Shown here one piece after another: positions 33,606-45,176 of a stretch of 64,000 nucleotides of DNA. The stretch is from Paramarasmius palmivorus (Eukaryota; Basidiomycota; Agaricomycetes; Agaricales; Marasmiaceae): positions 372,001 to 436,000 of the forward strand of contig JAYKXP010000004.1 of assembly GCA_037176845.1 (NCBI GenBank), in the 5' to 3' direction. The notes below the pieces were generated by a model, which worked only from the letters and a program-made list of their open reading frames with translations, was not told where the DNA came from and searched no databases. The first letter of the stretch is position 1. Each line of letters starts with the position of its first letter. The position numbers were made by a program, and so were the translations under genes.

Positions 33606-35076
33606 ATGTCATCTTCCATTGCCAATCCAATTCCTCGATGTGTCTTGCTCACCGTCAGTCCAAATTCTCTATATGAATCTCTAAAAATATTCCTTAGTTC
33701 TACATTTAGAACGACGACGGGCCTCCAGATCCCAAGGAGTCGCCGTATATCTTTGGTCTATACAAGTTTATGACCAAAGAGCTCGGTACTTGCAGTTCCC
33801 GGCAGTACGGATTCGGATTTTGACGTACTGCATTCTACACTTAGGTTGGAGTGTCAAGGTCGTAGTGCCTAGCTCTCAGCGATCCTGGATTGGTAACATT
33901 AAAATACTCCTTCGCTTCAACTCCACATTGACCACTCGATAGGCAAAGCTCATCAAATCAAAGAAGTAACAAAGGGTTTTTACTATTATCCGAGAGACCC
34001 TGGTACATATATCCCGTCAACAGCATCGGTTATTGCAAGCTCACATAGCTAAATATTGATGCAGATGGTCAAGGCGAAATATCTCTGACCTCCCGGCCTT
34101 TAAAGGACAATGAAGTGGTAAGCACGCGCCCAGCAGATACCGGTACCGACACTTACAATACCCCCAAGGCGGAATGGGTTCTCCTAGACGCTGTACGGTT
34201 CCGCCTTTCATTTTGCCGCATTCCATAAAATTCAGAAGCTGTCCAGACGCCAGCAACATGCGCTAATATCGCTCTACACAACCTGTACCCGGGAATGATA
34301 GACTTGGTGGTAGGTAGCGTTCGCTTGGATAGCCTGCTCCTACGCTGATAGTGCGGTCACTTCACAGATATCCGGCCCTAATCTCGGGCGCAATTCTTCA
34401 TGTATGTCTCAAGCTTTCTTCCAGAACCCTCGTACACAGTTAGCTCATGCTATCTAAAGCTGCGTTTGCGCTGTCTTCAGGTACTATCGGTGCTGCGCTC
34501 TCAGCTTCATTATCCAAAGTCCGGGCGATCGCTTTGTCCTACGGTACCGTCATATATCCTACGCCAGATACCTTCTTCGATCCCGCACACGCTCTGTCCA
34601 TAAAAATCATTAATTACCTCTGGGGCCACTGGGGCTCCGACGAGGGGGGCATTCGGGGAAATGAGGTGGATCTTTACAACATCAACATCCCCCTCATTCA
34701 AGAGCTGTTAACTGAGAACGGCTTAAACATTTATTGGACCACCATGTGGAGAAATTCCTACGGCAAGCTTTACAAACAAGTACAAGCCACGTCGGATTCG
34801 TTGGGCAAGGTTAACCCAGCTGGACCGGATACGATAACATCACAACCTGTCAAGGAAAAATCTGATACACCTGCAGGCAACCTCGTTTTCAAGTGGTCGC
34901 CGGAAATGGAGGGTCTGATAAGACCTCCGGTTTCTTCGCTAGAAGTTGGCAGTGATGGTTGGGCAATACACAAGGGTTGCGTCAGCGTGACACCTTTGCG
35001 GGCTAGTTTCGCGGAACCACCGCATGTTTTAGAAGATGACAGTGTCGATGGTCGTCTGTGGAAGATGAAACTATAG
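33606..35076 (+). CDS. SurE-like 5'/3'-nucleotidase (acid phosphatase) with nine exons
   Basis: The protein is only visible after joining eight small exons to a large last one: 33606-33653, 33710-33785, 33845-33892, 33943-34002, 34065-34117, 34169-34192, 34247-34309, 34368-34401, 34460-35076. Phases sum to exactly 340 codons plus stop. Conserved SurE landmarks appear in order: CVLLT|NDDGPPDPKESPYIFG (Asp-Asp metal site), ELGWSVKVVVPSSQRSWIGK, EVAEWVLLDATPATCANIAL, SGPNLGRNSS (the second metal-site loop), LSSGTIGAALSAS and YGTVIYPTPDTF, then the C-terminal GSDGWAIHKGCVSVTPLRA. SurE enzymes remove phosphate from nucleoside monophosphates. The usual G in LLDGTPATC is Ala here. The first donor is GTCAGT. 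Divergent from RasGEF and convergent with GH16 (stops 50 bp apart). Confidence 0.9.
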
Positions 35077-35125
35077 GGTCAAGGACTTGATCCCCTCGGG
35101 GGCAAGGAAATTTATTACAGCAAGA

Positions 35126-36975
35126 TTACAGCCCTAGATATGCTAGAGATACGATCCATCCCATGATCAAAGTGGCCATTCCTACTAGACTTGGCGAGAC
35201 CGTCAGAGGCACCGCTGCAGAAACATGTCCATTGAACAACTGCTTCCGATACACCCTGAGATGATTAATGTTCCAGGATGCGTTCTAAGTCAAATTGTCG
35301 GCTTTCGAATCTAAGTAACAAGGTATGAAAGATACTCACGGCAAAGTTGGCAGGATTTTTGAGGCGTTCTGCACAGGTGCCAGGACAGCCTGAAGTTGCG
35401 TACGAGTTGCCCGCCCAATCCCCTGGAATAGTTTGAGTAACCTGAACGCTCTAGAACTTCTCGTGTGAATCTTACCACAGAAAGTGATGTCTGTAGGTGT
35501 GCGGATAAGGTGAGTGTCTGTCGTCTAGCAACGAAAAGATCGAGACAAGCTCACTGATTATGATGGAGTGATTCTTGAAGTATTGTATGGGATCGCATTC
35601 TTGCGGCATCAGGAGTGCGGATGGTTCTCCCCAGAGCGAAGGGTTGGGAGCATTGGCCACGATGTCCTGGGGGACTGCCGCGCGGAAGAAGGACCCTGAA
35701 AATGCTTTAATCCTAAAGGAACGAAAAGGAAGATGACTACCTACAAACTGCGATTCCGTTCTCGTCCCACTTCATTGCTACCACGCCGCCTCCTTGTTGA
35801 TCGAATAGTGGCCCATAAGAGGCCCTGCTCCACTCAGTAATACCGCAACCAGCATTGTTGTTGATTAACCCGTTGCAGTCCGTGTTGTTTGTTCCGCCAT
35901 CTTGCTACGGGTTTAATGGTAAGACTCAAGGTCAGATATCAAAGAAGCTCTCTCGTACCACAACGGTCCCAGTAAAAGAAGCATTTGGATTTAACATACA
36001 TCCTATAAACGTTCAGCATCCGCAGCTTTGAACATATAAGGCGATATACCTGGAGCTGTATGCCAGGCGACTTGGTTGTGCTGATTATCATGAACACCTG
36101 TGCTCGTGAATTAGATACAAGCAATTTTGAAGCGTGGAACTTGACTTATTCTATTATATCTATTTCACCCGTCTGCAGGGACCGCATTAGACTTAGTGCA
36201 TAAAGTGGTCCAATCAACTCACGTATGGCCAATTCCCGGAGCCCAGCGTCCAAAACGCCGGCCATATAGCTAGATAATCGTGAATGGATGTAGAGTGGAG
36301 CCCAAGGTATAATCTTACCGCAGCCCCACGGTATCGTGTTTGTGTCAAGTATAAACAAGCCTGTGTTATATTGAGCATAGGTCGATATGCGGACACTGAG
36401 AGTTTTCTAAGTAAAGGTCAGACACGATGCAGGATGCACACACACCTCTTCCGATACTCTCCGTCTGCCAACCAGTTGGTGTCGTCTCCTTTGATGACTG
36501 CTACTCCATCATCCCGCACAAAGGCTAGTCCTTCTCCAAACGCAGTACTTGCATTCACATAGCTTTGTCTTTTCAGATACGAGCTGGGTTGGATAGTCAA
36601 AAGTAGTGCTTACTTGACCATCCCACTGTAAACGAATCATGAGAATCTGCCGGGCACTAATAAGCCAGTGGACGTACTGTGTTGGGTCAGCTCCGTCATA
36701 AAATCCGAATCCACTGGAATATGAAAGAATGTTAGTGACTGGTATGGTCATACTGCAGAATATACGCACTCGAAAAAATTCTTGCCCGCATATTCATCTT
36801 GGGGCACCCAGAGAAAAGTGGATCCGTTTGGGTTGACATCGAAAGCTTTAAATGAATCCGCGCGGCGTGAAAAGCGACCATGATCGAACTTGAGGAAGTC
36901 TAGCAAAGCTGCCGCATTAGGTATCAACTGAAGAACTAGAAGAGAAGAAATGAGAAATCCAGAATCGTAAAGCAT
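35126..36975 (-). CDS. Secreted glycoside hydrolase family 16 (endo-beta-glucanase type)
   Basis: Start MLYDSGFLISSLLVLQLIPN at 36975 gives a signal peptide; an in-frame ATG at 37023 would extend it. Many small exons rebuild the GH16 fold: FKAFDVNPNGSTFLWVPQDE, GFGFYDGADPTHGMVNYVNA, LSVRISTYAQYNTGLFILD, IPWGCAIWPAFWTLGSGNWP, then the catalytic GEIDIIE motif at about 36147-36168 (two acid residues), followed by QVAWHTAPGCML and a Cys-bearing C-terminal lobe, FCGDWAGNSYATSGCPGTC. The tail (SLVGMATLIMGWIVSLAYLG) is hydrophobic, fitting GPI anchoring. Family members cleave beta-1,3(1,4)- or 1,6-linked glucans of the wall. Some exon borders in 35450-36120 are approximate. Divergent from APC4, starts 172 bp apart. 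Confidence 0.88.
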
Positions 36976-37147
36976 GTCGTGAGTAGTAGATGGTGGTACA
37001 GAATAAAGCGTGGAGTGGGGCACTTACCAAGGGCTCTTGGGAGATGTTCACCACGTTGAAAAAGCGCGTGACTGGCGTGACAATGTATTTTGAGCCATCG
37101 GTCTTTTCGACGCGACGGGCTCTTGTCCTCTCACCGCGACGACCTCT

Positions 37148-40100
37148 ATGGACACCAATGCTTTTTCTTCTCTTACTGCAGTTCAACTTCCTTCTTCGTC
37201 TCGTCTTCTCGCATCTGCATGTTGCCCGGACAAGGATCTACTGCTCTTGTTGACGCGATTGGCCGGTCATGATCGAATGAGTCTCTGGAAAGTTAGTGGT
37301 GTCAAAACTTGGGAGGTCGATTTTGGCAGCAAGAGCGAGGAAGTCGTTGGATTTGACTGGAGTCCTGACGGTACGATTCTCCTTCTCCGATACGCTTCGT
37401 CTAGCTTCTCACGTCTAATCAGGACAGAGCATTGCGGTAGCTCACAACCCCCCCAATATCACAATCCATTCCATTCAGGATGGTCACGAGGAGCGTAATC
37501 TATCCATAGATTGTTCCGTGGACGGGAGCTCCAAACTCAACGGCGTATGGTGGCGGTCACGAGAGAAGCCCGTTCAAACACCCCCTCCCGACGTTTTTCG
37601 TCGAAATCAAATCATCGTGGGTCTCGTTCATTTGTTTGGATACGCATTTCGACGTCATCACAGACAGGAAGCGCACACTCTATCTTACGGACGCTCCCTT
37701 TGCTTGATAGTATGCAGGAGGACTCACATTCGATAAGGTGTGTACGTTGATCCTTCTAGTGCACGGTTCTTAACGCGTTTATCAGCGCCACCGATTTATT
37801 TGCGTTTCAAGGTTCCCAGACACATGCATCTAGAGCACCTGCCGTCCCAGAAGTTATCAGTTCCTGGCCATCGTTGCAATCCGACCCGGTGGCAGCCTCT
37901 ATCAACGTCCCGACCTCTGGCCGTACAACAAACGACGGAGTCATCGACGAGACAGACGATACAAATGTTGACAGTCTTTTGGTGGCTGCCAACAGTAATG
38001 GTCGTCTTTATTTCTTCCTTGACGGTTCTTATCCTTTAGGCTCGTTGTCTATTGGAGAGAACATCTCAATTACGGCACTATTCAAAGAACCAAGGCGTCC
38101 TGTTATATACTTGCACCCCGAAATATCCAATTCTGATGGCAAATTGACGGATTTGCGGCCCAGCATTCTTGCACTTCCGCTACTAGAACAACGCCAAGTT
38201 CGAGATTTTGCAAAATTATCAACGACGGCCAAAGAACTTGCCTGGTACATCAAACGAGTGGTGAATGAGATACGGTCGGCTTGGCTTGGTTCCGAAACCT
38301 CCAGTGGTGCCCGTGAACTGGGACCAAAGTGGCTTCGGGCTCTGGAAACAAAGCAGCGAGAACAGTTCGGTCGTAAGTGGTCTCCTTTTGGAGAATTGCA
38401 GTTAGTCATGACATTCGCAGAGGATAAGCCCAATCCCGTAGTAGATTTGACTTCATTACTCGTGACCGGTCGGGCGTCTGAATCACTGGCAGACTTTCTT
38501 GGCAGTGGTGAGCAGATGAGCGAGAGAGTCAAGTATACCCTCCTCCGCTCGTAGAAAACAGAGAACTCATACATATTACAGGGTATCCAAAAATGGGAGT
38601 CCACCGTAGGCGAAGCCTTGATCAAATTGCGCGACTATTCTGAACGCCGTCTTGCTCCTGCCTGCCAACGACTGCATGTTGTGTTAGAGGAGGTCAAAGG
38701 CTGGTCTTGTCTGTAAGTCTGGCCCCAGAACTATCGTTAAGCCCTTCCTAAAGATGATCCGATAGACCAATGTTATTTCCCTCATTTGGTATTCCGACTG
38801 ATGCCGTCGAGGAATGTTTAACCCAGGTCAAGCGCGCTATCGTACTCGCTAGTTGGCTTGCGGCTGCCGCTCGGAGAGAGCTTTCATGCTTCAAGGAATT
38901 TGTCGCCTGGCTGAGATTTGGTACGGCTATTCCTGACCTTGGGAACCGTTCTCTGAAGTGTCCCTCATACAGAAATCGCTTCTACTAATCAATCAAACGA
39001 GACTACGCCTCCCCCCATGCTGCATGACATTCTCGAGGTCAACCAATACCTTATGGCCGGCCTAGAGGTCAGCTCGATTGATCAGTGGTTTATGGGAGCA
39101 ACTCCAAACTTCTCGTTTGATGAACTGGGTGTCCCACCGGAAGATCTGCAACTCCCCAATGCGTTGAAACAGGCACGAGAGACGCTCGATGACCCCAGCG
39201 AATTGACATGGCAGATGGTATATCTCTTTCTCGTGCCCAGTTTTCATTCATTTGACGGTAAAGTCCTGTTTTTAGACCATTGACACCACTAATCGGGACA
39301 ATATTGGTCGAAATCTGGACGCACTAACCGAAGACTTGATCGCGAACTGCCGTTCGGTGTTCGACCTCTCGACTGGGGCTGCTACACGCTCTGCGTCGCT
39401 TTCCTATGGCTGTGGCTCTTTTGCAGAAAGAAACAATGTGCCACATCAGGTCACAGTTAGCGGTATCATTAGCCGACAACGAATCATTTCGAGTCAAAGC
39501 AAGGTGCATCATTCAGAACATCAGACTATCACGGAAACTTACTGGAGCCCGCCTAGAATGACGATTTTCTGCAATATATTGCTATCCACGCACCATCCAT
39601 ATCGGAACATCGGACCTTTTGTAAGTTGATCGTTTCAAAAGTTTCATATACGCTGACAGTTGTGTGAAACTAGTGTGTACGGTACGCCAAAGTTATGGTG
39701 ATAAGGGTCCAGTTTTTCGATTAGAAGCAGCGCTTATCGAGTGTTGTGTCCTCCACGACAAGGAATCACCAACCAAAGTGGAAATTCTTGCATATGAATT
39801 CTTTGACGACGAATATCTAGTCATCGTCTACAGGAATCTTCATGAAAATGGTAAGTAAAGCCATTCCAGGGAATCCAAGTACTGAATTGATGATCGGGAA
39901 AAGGGGAAACTTTTATCGCGACAGTGGACTACAACGATTTGGGGTATCAAGAAATACAATGCGACGGTCACGTAACTTTACCGGTTCGCGAGGAACTGAT
40001 GGAGCGCGCCTTGCAGCTTTCGGAGGCTGGACAGGTTGGTTATATCCGTTATTGATCTCCAGCGTGCTCTAACTGGCCTCGTTTCCAGCTCACCCCCATC

Positions 40101-40298
40101 CCAATTCCGATCAAGCGGTGCCGGGCCCTGGATGGGTTCAAGACTGGCGCGGTTTCCCTCGCAGTCAACGGCCGGACGGGTCGCAGGATAGCCTGTATCT
40201 TGGACCACAAAGGGACAATGTTAGAGACGTTTGATATGGAAGATGATGAAGAAGTAGAAGATGAGATGGATACCGATGATGCTGACGGACAGGGATGA
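37148..40298 (+). CDS. APC4: Anaphase-promoting complex subunit 4
   Basis: Start MDTNAFSSLTAVQLPSSSRL at 37148. The N-terminus is a WD40 propeller of the ANAPC4 type: CPDKDLLLLLTRLAGHDRMS, LWKVSGVKTWEV, VVGFDWSPDGQSIAVAHN, continuing to LLVAANSNGRLYFFLDG. The helical APC4 domain follows: RQVRDFAKLSTTAKELAWYI, GELQLVMTFAEDK, SLADFLGSGEQMSERGIQKW, RRLAPACQRLHVVLEEVKGW, SFDELGVPPEDLQ. The C-terminal propeller blades end in KRCRALDGFKTGAVSLAVNG and RTGRRIACILDHKGTMLETF, then an acidic tail to 40298. Around ten introns. Role: scaffold subunit of the APC/C ubiquitin ligase in mitosis. The segment 39336-39640 is a weakly conserved, Ser-rich loop with two competing open frames, so that exon is less certain. 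Confidence 0.85.
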
Positions 40299-40731
40299 TC
40301 CTGAATCGGTTCCTATGCACCTGCTTGAGGCCAAAGCAGCCGAAGTTTTTTCTTGTGGGCCTAGCTTGAAAAGGCTAAGAAATGATGGAAACTCCGGCCG
40401 CGAGGCGAGGCATTGACTCGAGGTCCTGATTTGAATTAAAACGAGTTTTATTTGGCATTATGTATAAACTCCGTGGCAAATGAAAGGAGATAATGGAAGG
40501 GGGGCCAAGGAAGTGTGTGAGCGAAGCTGAACTTCCAGAATCAGGCTGAGAATGCAGTTGAAGCGCCGCACCCCCTTGTTGGAATCTTTAATTGTCCAAA
40601 ACACCGGCTAAGTGGACCAAGAAGAGCCTTCAAGGCCCGCGGACCCTCTCCTCGTGCCCTTGATTCGAATTCTTTTTTTCCATGCCATTTTAAACCTCAC
40701 CGTCCACCATTTCCTTTCGTTGTATACCCCA
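40299..40731. other. Intergenic region between APC4 and bZIP genes
   Basis: About 430 bp. An open frame runs from 40612 into the bZIP gene but contains no Met before 40732, so I treat it as the 5' leader. A CT-rich tract and TTTTTTT run lie just upstream of the start. No TATA box was recognised. Confidence 0.45.
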
Positions 40732-42089
40732 ATGCCCAAAGCCCCTGCCGGTCTCTCTTACTCTCCCTCCTCTGCAAAATCAGGCGATATGGGAAAGATA
40801 TCAGATGTCGCAATAAGGAAGAAAAAGAATGCCGATGCGCAAGCTGCCTTTAGAGCGCGCCGCGCGAATTATATCACTACCTTGGAAGAAACAGGTGAGA
40901 CGCTCGATCTAGCTGTCCCGCCGTCCTGTCATCTGTTCTAACACATATCTTAGTGAACAATCTCGAAGCAGTCGTCTTACAGCTGCAAGAATCATGCCGA
41001 GATGCACGAAATGAAGTCGTAGAGTTGAGGCAAGAAAATAATCATTTACGACATGCACTGCGCGAACGCGAAAATTTCTGGAGGGCTGTATGGCCTCGAA
41101 AGGGCCACAGTGCCAATGGGGAACCAGTCGATTTCCCACCGCCGCCGACGCTGGCAGTTACGCTTTCTCCCACTAGTTTCAGTAATATGGGCCCAACATC
41201 ACAAATACCCCAATACAGCGATCCCGCCGCGTTTAGGGAAGATACACCATTGCCTAGTCAATATACCACCCCAACTTCCACTTCCAATCCAACTCATTCG
41301 CCCACTGTGTCGTTTTCTACGGCAGAGAGCGACATGCAAAATCAAAGGGCCTCAAAATACCCTTATTTTTCGACAAACACTCAAGATGGTACTTGGACAC
41401 ATTCTACGTCGTCCGATCCATGCATGCCGATCGTAAACCACTCCTCCAATTCCCCTCATTTCACAGAATCGCCAACATTGGCCTCATCTGAGGTAGCATA
41501 TTCCACGCGGTTTGTACCGCAATCTGAGGAACAGAAAACGTCTATGGCTATGAGTGCGAGCATAGACTCCACATCTTACATGCCTATGATTCCCGCCAGT
41601 CGTTCGCTTTCTCCATCAGTCTCGACTCCGCCTTCCAACTCTGCACAAATACCGCAATTTGCTTTCGGTACGGACTCTGTCGCAAACGATGGGGCTCGCT
41701 ATGCAGCGAGCAATCAGCGACCAGAAATTTCTGCAGACCGCACTCTTCTTCCCGTCCTTCCTCCACTGTCTAGCGGAAGCGATAATGGGTCACAACATGA
41801 GCGTGGAAGTAACGACGGGGACTCTGGTTCATACTCCAATAAACGTGCACGTCTCAGCGGAAACGCTGGGTCCCGTTCACCATCGCCTAGCGCCACCCCT
41901 TTGTCGGGAACGCTAGCCGTCATAAAGGCTCAGGCATTTGGCGCATTGCGCCGAACGCGAGTCAGAACGAAGAAGCCCACCGACACTGCGGCGAAAGTGT
42001 CTATGGATGTACTTGAAGCTAGAGGTCTTGGCGTATCCGCCGGGACAAAAAGACGACGCGATGAAAGTGAGTTAGATCTTCCTTCATGA
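40732..42089 (+). CDS. bZIP transcription factor
   Basis: Exons 40732-40894 and 40954-42089 give 432 aa, joined in phase 1 inside the zipper. The basic region RKKKNADAQAAFRARRANYI has the Asn-Ala-x-Ala-x-x-Ala-Phe-Arg-x-Arg signature of bZIP proteins, and the zipper continues TTLEETVNNLEAVVLQLQES with Leu heptads through ELRQENNHLRHALRERENFW. The rest is Ser/Pro/Thr-rich and probably an activation region, with a basic C-terminus containing NKRARL and TKRRRD (nuclear-signal-like). The N-terminus has two NAxAAFR-type contacts typical of the fungal AP-1/Atf-like groups, but the target site cannot be assigned. The next plus gene is far away; downstream is convergent GPI2. Confidence 0.9.
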
Positions 42090-42782
42090 GGTACACTGTT
42101 GTTTCTATCGGACGACTTGGGATTTCTTATGGATTTGTATCGCCTAATCAACTCATGGATGTTGTTGTTGTTTTCCCGGACTTGTTGTAGAGAAAACGCA
42201 GTTATGTATACCTATTGTTGCATAGTTGTATTCGTTGTAAATTAATTCTTCTTGTCTGTACGATACCTCAAAGACCCTGCTTCACACCCCACGAACGCGT
42301 GTTTGAGAACCCCAATAAAATCACTGTTGGTCCATGCCGCCCAGTGGATCATAATCCAAGGATTGTAGCGGCTTTCGATACAAAGCCGGCATGAGAAGGG
42401 TGTACGGAGCAATTCAGGGTCTCAGATGGTCGCCAGCGGTTGCAAAGGGTCGACGATCATGAGGCAAACGGCATGGCTACGGTATCTCCAAACAGGGTCC
42501 AGTATGTGTTATGGTTCCGGACGAGGTAGCGTCGTGTAGCGCCTGGGATAAATCATAAAAGTCTGCCATTGTCTAGCCGAGCCACGAGAGCCCGTTTACG
42601 ATTTGCGACGGGTAAACAGGTTCGGAATACCTGTATCGGGGGCGGAGACAGTACGTCGGTCAGAAAAAGCCAAAAAAAGAATAATTATTATTTGGAAAAT
42701 GAGGCAGGCCATCATGAAAATGATGCATTGAACTCACATTCATGTCGTTTATCGCTCCGTTTGGGACCATCCTTCTTCGGTA
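42090..42782. other. Convergent intergenic region, bZIP / GPI2
   Basis: About 690 bp, probably the two 3' UTRs plus spacer. An AT-rich stretch with several TTGTTGTT units lies just after the bZIP stop (about 42165-42240). The plus open frame 42569-42853 runs antisense over the GPI2 3' end and has no coding support. No repeat or RNA gene was recognised. Confidence 0.45.
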
Positions 42783-43926
42783 TCAATTCACTTTGGGTAC
42801 TGCGACATCCCAGGGCCCTCGTATTTCACTGGCATTATGTTGTTAGGCACTGATGACATGAGTTCGCGGGAGACTCAAACTTTTTGTATTTCTGGGCCCA
42901 AAGTAAAATCATGGGTGCCAAGAAGTTGACCGATACAAGCACGCATGCGAAAAGGAGTGCAATTGCCACAGAGTGGCGCGACCATAGGGATAGAGCGGCG
43001 ATCGACAACATCGCCGTAAGAGAAACCTGAAGGCGTGTTGATACAGCCTGCTGTCAATCATGTTTCAGTGAGTGTGCTCGGAGCGAGTATAACGAACCTG
43101 TATCCTGCGCCGCAAAAGAGGGAAGAGTGCAAATGTTTGTACCGAAAATAGGATCAACGCAAACACCCCCAGGTCGTCCGACAATCGCGACGCGAGCACC
43201 ACAGATGAGGATATGGCCGCGTTCATGGACAGAACGGAGGTCAGACTAGTCCGGCGTGAGTGAATAGGCCGCTTGCTGGCAGACCAAAGAGCTCACCTTT
43301 CCTGGGAAGCAGAAGACTTTGAAGGTCCGTAGTCAGCTAGAAGCAGGCTGACAAGAAAAAGTACGGCAGATAATGCCCAGATGGAATCGGAGGAAGTAGC
43401 GGCGGTGAGCGTCCTCAAGACCGGTGAAAGCGACATGAGTGCAAGGAATATCAGTATCGATGATTTTAGTCCCTTAATGCCTTTGGGGTCCGTTAGCAGG
43501 AACTACTTTGACCGCTTGCTCACTTACGCTCTTCGCCATGTCTCGCCCCAGAGTCACAGAAGAGGAGGACCTCCCATGATGCATATCCAATTAGGAAGAA
43601 ACCCGTTGTCAAAAGTACAAGGATACGAGGATCCAGCGAACGATCCTTTAGTCCTATGAATACATTGAGGAACACCAGAGTTACAGCTAAATGCTGAGTA
43701 ATTGGACAAGACAGAAGAACTAGAGACTTGTAGTCGTAAGGCATAAAGTTGACTAGGAATATTCGTTGAAAATGTTACTGCCCGAAAATTGGATCCGAAT
43801 AATGAAATGACACGTACTATTCCTCCTCAAAGACGACAAGAACATCCCTTGAGGAATGTGATTGTCTGGGTAGGACTGCCTCCTCCATAGCACTTTCTCC
43901 CATTCATCGGTAGTTTCATTTTGCAT
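42783..43926 (-). CDS. GPI2: GPI-GlcNAc transferase subunit Gpi2/PIG-C
   Basis: Minus-strand start MQNETTDEWEKVLWRRQSYP at 43926. Exon 1 (43818-43926) reads PDNHIPQGMFLSSLRRN, the PIG-C N-terminal motif; exon 2 starts at 43752 and gives INFMPYDYKSLVLLSCPITQ, then HLAVTLVFLNVFIGL. Downstream exons give RIKGLKSSILIFLALMSLSP, VLRTLTAATSSDSIWALSAV, LFLVSLLLADYG and NAAISSSVVLASRLSDDLGV, and the final small exon ends QKYKNEIRGPWDVAVPKVN. These are the conserved blocks of the multi-pass Gpi2 family. Role: ER subunit of the complex that transfers GlcNAc to phosphatidylinositol, the first step of GPI-anchor synthesis. The acceptor of exon 2 (TCCTAG) was chosen because earlier ones bring stops. Confidence 0.9.
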
Positions 43927-44218
43927 GGCGTGTATGGTGGTGGTGGTGGAACGCAACAAAGATTGATTACACGACACTGCGTCACAGTAAGCGATCCAAG
44001 TGACCGCGTCACCACTTCTCACTAAGACGTAAAAATTATGTATCTCATCTACAGTAGGCAATCACCGCACGACGCAGCAAATGTCATTTAAGAGACCAGC
44101 ATGTATGATTGCCGAGCATATTGCATGGTTCATGTGGGCGTATATATATGGCATACAGGAGATTGTAGTGCGAACAATGCAATCCAAAGAAATGGCAAAA
44201 AAGTCTCCCGCACAACCT

Positions 44219-44812
44219 TTACTTGCCCTTCTTGGGGGGCTCTGCAGCCTTGACCTTCTTCGTACCACGGAACTAGAGAAGGAGTGGAACTGAGAGCGTG
44301 GTCTGGGAACGATAACAAAAGACTACACACCTTCTTGGCACGGTTCTTCCTCTCCTTTCTGAGTTTTCTGGAGGCCTTGTCGACCTTGGGTGCCAATCCA
44401 GACTACAGGATAATGTCATCAGTAAACATTTCGACCGTGAATCCTGCTCAAATGCACTCACCCGGACAAGACGGTATCTGGGCTCGAACCTCTTTTGTGA
44501 TGCCTCATCATCGTAGATCAGAGCAAAACCAGTGCTTCTGCCTCCACCAAACGCCGTGCGGAATCCGAAAGGAACGACCCTCAGCTTGTCAGTTTTGTAC
44601 ATTGCTGCAAGCTTTTCCGACAACTCCTCCTTGGAGACATTGGGTCGCGACGGGTGAAGGACGTCAACAACAAATTGACGACGGGCAAGGAGACGGTTTG
44701 TGATGAATTTTCTGGTACGGATGGTCACTGGTGCTGAGTTGTCGGCCTGGGCATTGTTGAAGATAAGATACGTCGTCCGTGCCGGTCAGGAAGAGATTCA
44801 TGAGCTCACCAT
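44219..44812 (-). CDS. RPS24: 40S ribosomal protein eS24 (S24)
   Basis: Four coding exons on the minus strand: 44810-44812 (ATG alone), 44462-44746, 44331-44402 and 44219-44272, giving 137 aa. The reading is [21 protein letters not shown], then [40 protein letters not shown] and the Lys/Arg-rich tail [20 protein letters not shown], all diagnostic of eS24. The first intron starts directly after the start codon; this intron position is known for eS24 in other eukaryotes. Divergent from the DUF4870-like gene (starts 364 bp apart). Confidence 0.95.
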
Positions 44813-45176
44813 TTTGCGCAGCTATGCGATGTGAGCTGCTAAAGAATGAAAAGAAAAAGAATCAGTGAGATTGCAAGTAAAATCAGCAATTCGTTCTTAC
44901 CAGTCTTGAGGTAGTCGAGGGAGCCGATGGGGACAGGAAAGTGCTTAGGTAGGACAGATTTCCAGAAGAGGAACTTGTGGCTTGAGCACGGGACCAGCTA
45001 CAACTATACAGTTGCACTCGGCAACTCCCGTACACGTAATCACCCTTGTAAGTGAACCACCATGTCCCTTCAGCGTCTACTCATTCACATCCAATGTAGC
45101 TCGGCTCTCGTCCAGTTTGCTCAATAAATTGTACTTTATTATCTCTCACTGGTCTCGTCTGAAATGAGCTCAAGTT
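44813..45176. promoter_or_regulatory. Divergent promoter region, RPS24 / DUF4870-like gene
   Basis: 364 bp between the start codons. It must hold the RPS24 5' leader and both core promoters. A GAAAAGAAAAAGAA tract near 44847-44860 (pyrimidine-rich on the RPS24 strand) resembles the TOP-like/CT-rich starts of ribosomal protein genes. No TATA box was seen. Confidence 0.45.

Noticed and set aside
34447..35076. A separate 209-aa gene starting at 34447
   Set aside because: This is the last exon of the SurE-like gene; upstream exons supply the catalytic half in frame.
38029..38625. 198-aa minus-strand open frame
   Set aside because: Antisense to the APC4 helical domain; no motif, and both ends fall inside the APC4 exons.
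42569..42853. 94-aa plus-strand open frame near GPI2
   Set aside because: It overlaps the last GPI2 exon in antisense and has no codon or motif support.
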